Shown here: positions 1 through 9,881 of the stretch, one piece after another
How positions within the stretch are numbered: position 1 is the stretch's first letter
Layout: each line of letters begins with the position of its first letter
From: Cryptomeria japonica
Lineage: Eukaryota > Streptophyta > Pinopsida > Cupressales > Cupressaceae
Assembly (NCBI RefSeq): GCF_030272615.1
Contig: NC_081411.1
Span: forward strand, 838,416,136-838,480,135
DNA length: 64,000 nt
Direction of reading: 5' to 3'
Notes under the pieces: generated by a model
Told to the model about the DNA's origin: nothing
The model's database searches: none
The model's input: only the letters and a program-made list of their open reading frames with translations
Program-made: the position numbers and the translations under genes

Positions 1-412
1 TATGTATAATTTTATCAAATATGGCCACAAAATCTCTCATAGATTCAGGGATCTCTTTTTTTAATTGAGCTAACTAGGCCAAAAGGGAATGTTCATCTTC
101 TGCAACCTTGAACCTAGCCTCAAAACTAGTTTTTAAATCTTTCTAGTCTATTATTACGCTCTTCGGAAAATGCTAAAACCAATTTGCAGCTACCTCAATT
201 AATGTTTGCACAAGCAACCTTACTACCACATCTTAATTCTGGATGGCTATTACACCATATGAAACATTAAATGCATTTAAATATTCATGAACTATGACCT
301 TCCCATCACCACTAAACTTAGACAAATGATCCCTCGCTCCTTTGGGTAAAGCATTCAAATTTAGACCAAGGTTTAATGGACAGACTGTGGCTCCCTAAGG
401 ATTGTTAACTGT
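1..412 (-). pseudogene. E0 Tat-type gag relic, central part (cut by window edge and by E1)
   Basis: Read on the minus strand this is a retrotransposon Gag capsid region. Visible features are a segment with LNALPKGARDHLSKF, then an EYLNAFNVSYG stretch, an AANWF motif (the usual AxxWF/W of Retrotrans_gag) and ESMRDFVAIFDKIIH, typical of the end of the capsid domain. The frame stays open apart from about five TAG/TAA codons that look like decayed CAG, TGG or CGA. The N-terminal part lies at 14398-14566: removing E1 and one copy of its target duplication joins the two in frame. The gag continues off the left edge. It belongs to the oldest element here (E0). Assignment to Tat rests on its primer site at 14736-14753 and is an inference. 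Confidence 0.72.
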
Positions 413-417
413 CATTA
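413..417. repeat. Target-site duplication of E1, left copy
   Basis: CATTA directly precedes the TG that opens the E1 5' LTR. The same five bases follow the CA that closes the 3' LTR. Confidence 0.95.
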
Positions 418-3107
418 TGTGAGGCCCTACCCTGACCCATCCTATCTCTTCAGCTATTTTCATTTTGGAACTATTTTGGATGCTAGTTTTGACACACTAT
501 GGATAGAGAACTTTACATGGTCCCACGATTTTGGTAACATTGATATATATGGATGCTTCATTTCTATGCCTTGTGGATTATAGAATATTATATGATTCTA
601 GATTAGGGTAATATTGTGATGATGTAGGTTATTGTCTGAATTTCAGGATTTGTTATAATGTTAGAAATATGTTTGCATATCTTGTAGATGGATCAAATTT
701 TGAGGATTATAATGAATTGCTTTGATTTGTGACAAATCGTATTTTATAATGACAAGTCTTTGCAAAATGAATGTATTGTATTCTGATTTTGTGTTGTCTA
801 TTATATGAGGCTATTTGGGAAGTACTAATGTTTAAATTGAGATGTGTAGGAAATTATCCATGTGACCATGGAAATATTATGGAGAATCAAACCTAGGCCA
901 ATGTGCATTAGTAAAACCAGGGGTTGTCTATTTGGAGAGACAACACCCCGTATGTATTTGTATTTTATTCGTAAATGTAAAATGTTGCATGAGTGTAAAT
1001 TGTATTTATTGAATTGTTTAAATTGTTTAAGGGACAACTGCCATGTGTGTATTGTGATGTGGAATTATTTTGTAGTGTCACTTGACACCTATGTAGTATG
1101 TTGTGTTGGCAATTTGTCATGTCACCTTTTTGGAGAGTTTTATTTTTTGTTAATTGTTATATCTCCTAATTATCCTTGAAGGAACCAAGAAATCTAGGTT
1201 AGTGAGCCACAAGGAAGGTCAACTTAGAGTTGACCCGTAGGTTAACTTTAGGTGGACTTTCTGAAGGTCAAATCAACTCCTAGAGTCAATTTTAGAGCAT
1301 TTCTATTAGGCCTCACGGGGTACCTATGGGTGAAGGCCAAAATTGGCCATGTGTCTTTCCCTTAGGACTTGTTTAACCACCCAAAAAAGTGGTTTTCCCA
1401 AGATGGACGAATTTCATCTATAGGAGTGCCCTCCTTGGTAGGAGAACCTTCTTGAAGGGAGTAATCCCTCTTCCGCATTCCATTTCCCTTCTCTAGACAC
1501 CTAGGTTAGGGAGTGTGTAAGACCTAGGGAAGACCAATCCAATGGCGGATCCCTCACTCTATCCAAGAGGTTGGAAGGAGTGAGAGAGGCCTTCTTAGGC
1601 TAGGAATGGAAGCTTAGTGAGCTAATCACCCACTCTCCATCCTTGGAAATTTTTGGAAAATTTTTGAAGAAAATCAATTTTAGGATAGCAGATTTGGGGG
1701 CTAAGGAATTGTAGAAAAGAATTAGAGGATTGGGCAGCTCTTCATCAAGCTTTCCCTTAGATTTCCCTTGGCAGGTCAAGGTTGGTGATATCTTTTCCCC
1801 TCTTTTGTAAATGTAAAAATGTAATAGAATGTTTGAATGGAAATTGCTGTAACTCTTTGTTTGTGTTGTAATTGTAAAATTTATGTGTTTCTTGTTTATT
1901 GTTGTTTTATGTAATGTTGTGTTTGGGGAATGTTCAAGACCCTCCTTTCCTTGGGAGGAAAGATGGTCGTGGGGGTGGAAGGAGTTTGACAGCCCTTAGG
2001 GTGAGAGGCTCTCATTTTGAGAGTGATCTCAAGGGTCTGTCCATGATACCCTTGCTGCCTTTCTTTTGTGTTATTTCTACTTGGGGGTCATAAGGGGTGC
2101 AAATATGGCATGGTTGCCTTTTTGGGGGTCATAAGGGTGTAGGGATTAAGGATGAATTTTGGTTATGCATTCATGGGTACCATGAGTTGGCTGTAAGTTT
2201 TATTCAGCAGATTTCTCCCCTAGGGTACTTGGTCCACTTCCACCCTAGTAAGGCATCACATTTCGTGATGGAGTTTCAGCTTGGGAAGGGGTGTCTCTGT
2301 TGTGTTGATTTCTTTTCCCCTTTTCCTGTTGTATTGCTTGGTTGTAACCCCATCTAGGTCTTGATTCTCCGAGCTTGGGGGTGGCTTCTGGTAAGCATAG
2401 GCTGGGAGGTGAGCATCCCATGGTCACAGCCTTAAAATTTTACATGCAGGTGGCTTGGAAAAGAGACTAGGAGTTTCAGATTGTTTGGTTGCAGATTTCT
2501 ATTCAGATTCAGATTTCTATTTAAATGAAGAAAAGCAGAAAAAAAAGAAAATGTTATTTTATAATTTCTAGCAAAAAAAAAATGTATATGTAAATAAAGA
2601 GCTTTAGGGTGTTTTCTTTTATCCTTTGTATAAAGATTGGGAATGAAAAGAGTGGTTAGTTTATTCACCCATTTTATATATGGGCCATTGTAAATTAATA
2701 AGCTATAAGTAATGTAATCTTTACTTAAAAATTTGATGCCTATTATGTTGCAGTAGACTACATCTAAATCTTGTCTCAAAAAAAAAAAGGGGTCTGTTAA
2801 CTTGTTTATTTACTGCAATATTAAAGAAAAAGAAAGAAATGCATTAGGTTTCATTATTTACTTGCATAGTTTAAATTACTGTTATTTTATTGTTTAGACA
2901 TAGTTGGAAGGGATCTAGTATTTTTACATTGCTGAACAAAGCATGATGTATGACTGTTAAAAAAAAAAAAAGGAAAGGGAAGAAAAATAAGGTTTATTCA
3001 TAATGTTGTTAAAAGACTAAGATCAGAATGTTTAGATGTTAGAATCTCAAAACAATATAAGGGTTTCCAGCCCTATTGTCTTACCATTTATTAGAATATA
3101 TCTGTAA

Positions 3108-3560
3108 ATATATAGGTATATATATATATTGAAAATATATATACACATATATATATATAGATATATATATATATATATAAATTCCTTTATGTGTTTATTC
3201 CTTTAAGAAAAAAAAACAGACATGTTCTAACCTTGTGTATCCCTGTTACAAAAAAAATATATAAAGCATTGCATGCTGCTATGTTAAAAATATTTCAGAA
3301 TAAACTTCCTAATCTTAACCATCTATATATATTCCTACATCTGAAAACATACTCTGTGGATACCTTTAGAAAAATATATACATATATGTTATGTTCTGAT
3401 CATAGCAGTGTTTATATGTATATATAAATATATATATACAAATATATATATATTTACATATTCATATATGATTATGTGCACCATATATATATATATAAAT
3501 ATAAATATATATTTGATATTTTAAAAACACATCATATAAAATTTAAAACGCAAAAAAAAA
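3108..3560. repeat. TA-rich microsatellite zone in E1 5' LTR
   Basis: Several runs of alternating TA/AT, often extended by single A or C interruptions, are separated by ordinary AT-rich sequence. The same zone is at about 12567-13030 in the 3' LTR, with slightly different run lengths, as expected of slippage. Confidence 0.85.
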
Positions 3561-3620
3561 ATGAAATATTAAAATATTTTTTAAAAAAAATGTAGGAAAT
3601 CACGGGCACCGAGCCGCGGG

Positions 3621-3859
3621 CCACTGTGTGTTAACACAGTGGATGGTCATGGCCGAGCCACTGTGCTTCACATAGTGGGTGGCGCTGAAGGGCACCGCAC
3701 TGTGTGTAACATAGTGGAGCGGTCACGGCCGCCACTGTGCTACGCACAGTGAGCGGCGCCTGCCACTATGTGTATACACAGTGGACGGCGGTTATGCCGT
3801 CCGCCACTGTGTGTGCACATAGTGGGCAGTGTTGCCACCACTGTGTGTACGCACAGTGG
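3621..3859. repeat. Array of seven hairpin units in E1 5' LTR
   Basis: Seven imperfect palindromes of 20-22 bp of the form CCACTGTG...CACAGTGG start at 3621, 3658, 3697, 3732, 3763, 3804 and 3838. They are separated by GC-rich spacers of about 11-19 bp. Each unit has arms of about 8-9 bp around a variable centre (TTAA, CTTCA, CTACG, GTATAC and others). The surroundings are AT-rich, so the block stands out in composition. A matching seven-unit array in the 3' LTR (13084-13318) has a different unit order. Confidence 0.9.
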
Positions 3860-4000
3860 CGCCCGAAGACCCCTGCGCACTTCCTTCGCTCCCCCCCTCT
3901 TCGAAAAACCCTCCGCCATGCCATGGCCGGCATGCCCTAAATCCGCCGTACCTGCAATCTCACACTCCAAAAACAAATAAAAAAAAAGGGGTTTAATAAA

Positions 4001-4098
4001 CCCTAACCCATTTCGGGTTAGGGCATAAAATAATATGAAAATAAAACAAAGTGGAAATATATAGAAATGCAACCCTAACCCAATTTCGGGTTAGGGTT
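4001..4098. repeat. Two TTAGGG-type hairpins in E1 5' LTR
   Basis: CCCTAACCC and GGGTTAGGG arms flank a short TTT(C)-containing loop at 4001-4023 and again at 4071-4098. Both hairpins recur in the 3' LTR (about 13461-13558), each with one arm base changed. Confidence 0.85.
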
Positions 4099-4284
4099 AG
4101 CATTTTAGGAATAAAGGAATTCTTTAATTAAAAGAATTTTAAATTAGAGTTGGAAAATTTAAGTTGAAAGTTTTAGAGTCTAGTTTTAATTAATAAAAAA
4201 AAAAGGGGTTGTTTTTATAATTGAATTATTATATGCTTTTATTCTTTAGAAAATTTTAATTTTAATATAGTTAATTTAAAGGGG

Positions 4285-4292
4285 TATAAAAG
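4285..4292 (+). promoter_or_regulatory. Candidate TATA box of E1 5' LTR
   Basis: TATAAAAG lies after a GGGG run about 640 bp before the LTR end, a plausible U3/R boundary. It is kept in the other LTR at 13744-13751. No transcription start can be read from the sequence. Confidence 0.5.
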
Positions 4293-4909
4293 TGAAAAGT
4301 TAATATATTTGGCAAACTATACCCTAAATCAAATTAATTTATTTAATTAGTCAATAGATCATCCTCAATTTAATTGTGGACATTAGGTTGTATTGTAAAT
4401 GGGGAAAAATTTTAAAAGGAGAAATTGTAAAATTCATTTCATGAACCTTAAGCCCTTGAGACCGATTTTGGCCGGATAGAAATTAAATTGTCAAAATTAA
4501 GGGTTCAGGGAAAATTAGAATTGGCTTTAGCTTATTGTCGGTTTTAGTAGGCAAATGACATTATAGAAATTTGAACCCTCATTGGTTGGATTTAAATAAT
4601 AAATTTGCATGAGCATCAATTAATAAATAGTATTATTATATGATTGGGAATGATTAAATACATTAAGATAACTAATTAACCTTTGTTTTTAATTAGCAAC
4701 AACTTGATTTAGGTAATTGAGCTAGCCAACTAATCCGTGATACTAATTAATCTTCACTAAACAAGTCGCTCGCTCAAGTTGGTTAATTAACCCAACCCTA
4801 GTAAGTGAATTTATTTACATCCTAGATAAGACAAAACTCTAATAAATTTATTATATTGTAGGTTATGTTGCGAGTTCATGATGTCAAAAAAAAATTTATT
4901 CCGTTTTTT

Positions 4910-4929
4910 GTGCCCAAAAGTTTGGGCAC
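4910..4929. repeat. Terminal stem-loop of E1 LTR
   Basis: A perfect 9-bp stem (GTGCCCAAA and TTTGGGCAC) with a two-base loop ends four bases before the LTR terminus. It is identical in the 3' LTR at 14369-14388. Confidence 0.85.
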
Positions 4930-4936
4930 GACATTT

Positions 4937-4948
4937 TGGTATCAGAGC
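4937..4948 (+). other. E1 primer binding site (initiator tRNA-Met type)
   Basis: TGGTATCAGAGC lies three bases after the LTR end. It is the common plant retrotransposon primer site complementary to the 3' end of initiator tRNA-Met. Confidence 0.95.
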
Positions 4949-5107
4949 AAGGTTTCCGACACTAGAAACCTTTCTCCATTACGTTTCACTTTAATCATCT
5001 TAATTAATCAAATATTTTCCCAAAAAAATAAAAAATAAAAATAAAAATAAAAATATATGAAAATTAAATTAATTGTTTATTTATTTTATTTTTGTTTTCT
5101 CATTAGG

Positions 5108-8100
5108 ATGCCTCCGACTACGCGACAAGCTCACAAGCGCGGAAGGGGTCCTAAGCGTACACGTAAGGCACGCGAGGATGTTGCTAGGGAGGAACTGGTT
5201 CCAGAAGGGAACCCGAAAGCACCTCTCGAACCACCGGTTGACCCTAACCGAGACATCTTGCTAGCTCTTCAGAACTTGATTGGGATCATGCAGGATGGGC
5301 TTCCAGCAGTGGACCGTAATGCAAACAATCAGAACTCAGGGAGTCATAGGTCAGTAGAGAGGGAACGAAGTAGGAGTCCACCTCCTAATTCCATAGAGGG
5401 TGAGGCAGAGCATGATCTAGAGTCCGTTCACCTGCCCGAACCACATCCAGTAGCAGCACCTGTGTACTTTGAGAGAACACGTCAGGAACCAGGAGACCTA
5501 ATTAGAGAGGTTTTGCGCCTCCAGCCACCATCTTTTGGAGGAACCACTAACGAAGTAGAGGCTGAGGCATGGCTTTTGAGCCTAGATCGGTGCTTCGCAT
5601 TACGATCTTATGAAAGCAATCTGAAGGCACGTGTTGCAGTCCACCTTTTGAGATCGATAGCCTCCACATGGTGGAAGCAGGAGGAATTCAAGTGCGAAGT
5701 CACTACAGATACCATCACATGGGAAATCTTCATAGAGAGGTTCAGAGAGAGGTACTTGTCAAAGCACTTCAGGTAGCGTAGGATCAATGAGTTCCATGAC
5801 CTCCAGCAGAAGGGTCTCTCAGTGACCCAGTACGAGAGTAAGTTTATTGAGCTCCTACCTTATGTAGATTACCTAAAGGAGGAGAAACTGCTCATCAACC
5901 GATTTGTTAGGGGACTTAATGCTGGGATAGCAGGACCAGTGAGGATGGCCGCTCTAGGGAGCCTTCGGGTTGCCATAGAGAAGGCCCTTATAGCCAAGGA
6001 GATTCAGATCAGGCCACAGGACACGAGGGATCGGTTCCAAAACTGAAACCTAGCTCCCCAGTCTTTCGGGTTTCAGAAACCCCATTGGAAAGGCAACCAC
6101 AGAAATATTTCAGGGTCCTATAAACCCCCTCCTCCACAGCAATCACAATAGAGTCAGAGACAGAGGCCCCCTCAGGGACAGCAGGGCTGTAGGCCCAAGC
6201 AGTGGCAGTCACAGGGTCCCAGGCGTGACCAGAGAGCACAGGGTACATACACACCCCCGGCACGGGCTCAACAGTCCTCCAGGGGTGGGTACAGTGGTTC
6301 TAGCCAGACAGGTGGGCATCCTTTTTCTAGGCCTCAGGGTGCACAGTTTCAGGCATGCGGTGCTTGCTTCACGTGTGGAGCCATGGGGCACATGGCGAGA
6401 GAGTGTCCACAGGGTCAGATGACAAGAAATCAGAGGATGACAACATCAGAGCCTATAGTTGGGGATATGGGCAAGTCCCATAGAGTCTTCGCAGTGGTTG
6501 ACAACCGCCAGGCAGAGCACCAGGCCATAGTCATCGAGGCTGCAGGTAAGATCAGAGTTAGCAGTATTTCTATATTATTTGACTCAGGAGCAACTGACTC
6601 CTTTATATCTCCATTGGTTGTGGAGCATTGTGGGCTAGTGGCAGTAAGGCAGAGTGTCAACTGGGAAGTGGAGTTAGCTTAAGGGGCTAGAGTGTCAGTG
6701 GATTCAGAGGTTAGGGGATGTCCGCTCCAGATTGGTAATACCACCACCTTAGTAGACCTTAGAGTTACGCCACTCGGATCTTATGGCGTCATACTTGGCA
6801 TGGATTGGCTTTATGCCCATAGAGCCAAGATGGATTGTCGCTCGAAAAAGATCGAGTGTGAGGATGATCATGGTGCTCCCATAATAATCACTGGGATTCA
6901 GAGACCTGTGTCTCTTCGTATGATATCTGCTATGCAGCTTAAGCGGAGCATGCAAAAGGGATGCCAATTGTTTTCTATCACGATCAGTGACAGAGAGGAA
7001 GAAAATGAGAAGGAGCCTTCTGTAGATGATCATCCCATCCTTGAGGCATTTGCTGATGTGTTTCCAGCTGAGCTACCCGGTATGCCGCCTAGCAGGGAGA
7101 TTGACTTCCACATAGATTTGGTACCGGGAGCTGAGCCAGTTTCGAGAGCACCTTATAGGATGACCACTCATGAGCTTAATGAGCTCAAGATACAACTAGA
7201 GGAACTTGTAGAGAAGGGTCACATTCATCCTAGCATCTCCCCTTGGGGTGCACCAGTCATCTTTGTGAAGAAGAAAGATGGATCCCTTCGGTTATGCATG
7301 GATTATAGGCAACTAAATAAAGTAACCATCAAGAACCGCTATCCCTTGCCGAGGATCGATGACTTGTTTGATCAGCTTCAGGGTGCTAAAGTGTTTTCCA
7401 AAATAGACCTGAAGTCAGGATATTATCAGTTGAGGATTGTGGAAAGTGATATCCACAAGACCGCGTTTCACACCAGATATGGCCACTACGAGTTCACTGT
7501 GGTCCCATTTGGTCTTACGAATGCTCCAGCTGTATTCATGAGTCTCATGAATGGGGTATTCCGCACCTTCCTCGACTGATTTGTGATAGTGTTCCTTGAT
7601 GAGATATTGATCTATTCCCGAGATGAGCAGGAGCATTAGGAGCATTTGAGGCAGGTTTTGCAGTGTTTGAGGGACAACTAGTTGTTCGGCAGTTTGTCTA
7701 AGTGTGCTTTCTTTAGATCAAAGGTCAAGTACCTAGGGCATGTTATATCTGGTGATGGGATCTCAGTTGACCCATCAAAGATTAGAGCCATCATGGATTG
7801 GCCGGCCCCTACCAGTGTGACAGAGGTCAGGAGCTTCATGGGTTTAGCAGGATACTATAGATGCTTTGTTGAGGGATTTTCCAGAGTTGCACACCCCATC
7901 ACATCCCTCCAGCGAAAAGGGAAGAAATTTGAGTGGTCAGAGAAGTGTGAGAGGGCTTTTCAGGATCTAAAAAGGGCACTTACTAGTGCACCTATTCTTA
8001 TTGTGCCAGACCCCACGGCCGACTTCATGGTATGCACGGATGCTTCCTTAGATGGATTGGGAGTCGTTCTTATGCAGGAGGGTAGGGTTATAGTATACGA

Positions 8101-9853
8101 GTCTAGGAAACTTAAGACTCATGAGCTTAACTACCCTACGCATGACCTAGAGCCTGCAGCAGTTGTACATGCACTTGTGAGGTGGAGACACTTCCTTTTA
8201 GGCCATCACTTCGAGCTTCATTCAGACCATCAGAGTTTGCAGTACATCTTCACCCAGCCTAACCTTAATGCACATCAGAGGAGATGGATGGAGTTTCTTT
8301 GTGAGTATGATTTCGATGTTCACTACATCAAAGGAAAGGAGAATGTGGTCGCAGATGCCCTTAGTAGGAGACGACATGAGGTTTACACCATATCCATGAG
8401 CACAGATTTGAGAAACCATATTTTGCAGCGATTGCCGGAGGATGGTTGGTATCTAGAGGTTTGTCAGAGGATCCGAACTCAGGAGGCCCTGGAAGGGAAG
8501 TTTGTGGACTACTCTTTAGAGTTCGATGGTTTATTACGTGATAGAGGGCACATTTATGTACCCTCTCCTAGGGGTTTGCGAGATTTCATTATCATGGAGG
8601 CTCATAGAGCTCCTTATGCAGTAGATCCTAGGGTTAAGAAGATGCATGCTGACTTGAGGCAGTTATATCATTGGCCAGGAATGCGGCAGCTTATCGCCGA
8701 GTTAGTAGCCCGATGCCTTGAGTGTCAGAGAGTCAAGGCAGAGCACCGCCATCCAGGTGGGTTACTCCAATCCCATGATATACCAGAGTGGAAGTGGGAT
8801 ACTATATCCATGGACTTCATCATTGGTCTTCCTATGTCATCTCATCGCCATGATGCTATCTTGGTGACAGTTGACAAATTGACCAAAGTAGGCCACTTCT
8901 CACCAGTCCGGACTACCTTCACAGCCCTAGCAGTGGCACAAGTGTTCTTGCGAGACATTGTTAGGCTTCATGGTGTTCCATGCAAGATTATTTCTAATAG
9001 GGATTCTCTCTTTACTTCTTCCTTTTGGAAGGCATTACAGGCAACATTGGGCACCAAGCTCAACTTCAGCATAGCCTATCATCCAGAGACAGATGGACAA
9101 ATAGAGTGGGTTAACCAGGTGTTAGAGGATATGCTCCGCATGTATGTCATGGATCATCAGACCCGATGGGAGGAATACCTGCATTTAGTAGAATTTGCCT
9201 ATAATAATGGGCATCACACTTCTTTGGGGATGCCACCTTTTCAAGCTTTGTATGACAGACCATGCAGGACGCCTTTGAGTTGGGACCGTATTGAGGATAG
9301 AGTGGCCATAGGCCCTGAGATGGTCTGCGATATGGAGCAGTAGGTAATTCTGATTAGACAGCGCCTTAGAGAGGCACAGGATAGACAGAAGAAATATGCA
9401 GATGCAAAGAGGATAGACCGGAGTTACATGGTTGGGGATAGAGTTTTTCTGAGAGTGCGACCGCATAAGAGTCCAATCCACTATGGAAAGGCTAAGCTCG
9501 CACCTCACTTTGTCGGACCTTTTGAGATCCTTGAGAGGATAGGACCAATTGCTTATCACCTAGCTTTGCCACCTAGCCTATCACGCATCCACGATGTGTT
9601 TCATGTGTCAGTTTTGAGAAAATATATCTATGATGAGTCTCATATTTTAGATTGGGATGCCTTGCAGGTGGAGTCGGATGGGCAGCTAGCTTTGGAGCCC
9701 ATTCACATTTTGGCTCACCAGACGTTGGCCCTTCGAGGTCGAGAGCTGGACCAGGTTAGGGTCCAGTGGGATTGCTATGATGAGGTCACAGCTTCATGGG
9801 CGGATGCAACACGTATGAGATCACAGTACCCTCATCTTTTTGATGAACTCTAG
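5108..9853 (+). pseudogene. E1 gag-pol polyprotein: one frame with eight internal stops
   Basis: From the ATG at 5108 (MPPTTRQAHKRG) to TAG at 9851 the same frame of 1582 codons is kept without a frameshift. Stops lie at 5774, 6044, 6149, 6680, 7577, 7637, 7679 and 9341. Order: gag capsid (about 5500-6040); CCHC knuckle CFTCGAMGHMARECP (6365-6409); aspartic protease with DSGAT (about 6581); reverse transcriptase (about 7090-7900); RNase H with TDAS and DHQSL (about 8030-8260); integrase with its zinc region and core (about 8640-9330); chromodomain ending YPHLF (about 9690-9845). The RT catalytic FLDD is FLDE (7592-7603). The integrase SDRD motif is SNRD (Asn codon at 8996), while its later Glu is kept in GQIEWVNQ. 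All eight stops can be read as C-to-T changes. It is not functional as it stands. Confidence 0.95.
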
Positions 9854-9869
9854 GAGGATGTTCATGCCT

Positions 9870-9881
9870 AGAGGGGGAGGG
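9870..9881 (+). other. E1 polypurine tract
   Basis: A G-rich purine run (AGAGGGGGAGGG) abuts the 3' LTR start and would prime plus-strand DNA synthesis. Confidence 0.93.

Larger units (their letters stand above)
418..4933 (+). repeat. E1 5' LTR (4516 bp)
   Basis: It starts TGTGAGGCCC and ends GGGCACGACA, with the second copy at 9882-14392. Layout: a non-coding AT-rich first 3 kb; an A-rich and TA-microsatellite zone around 2500-3560; a GC-rich block with seven hairpin units (3621-3859); two CCCTAACCC/GGGTTAGGG hairpins (4001-4098); a TATA box (4285); and a 9-bp stem-loop next to the 3' end. Short ORFs inside it, such as 862-1179, have no recognisable product and are conserved between the two LTRs only because the LTRs are recent copies. 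Confidence 0.95.

Noticed and set aside
862-1179. A 105-codon ORF present in both E1 LTRs (also 10326-10643)
   Set aside because: It is conserved only because the LTRs are recent copies. It has biased low-complexity content and no recognisable domain.
3740-4072. ORFs in the GC-rich hairpin island of the E1 LTR, on both strands
   Set aside because: The translations are just repeats of the hairpin units. Similar ORFs in the other LTR differ with unit order.
5108-9853. Stop codon reassignment or RNA editing (U-to-C) that would restore the E1 frame
   Set aside because: Stops fit ordinary C-to-T decay, paired copies show CAG or CAA at the same sites, and catalytic residues are also changed. Nothing in the window suggests an altered code.
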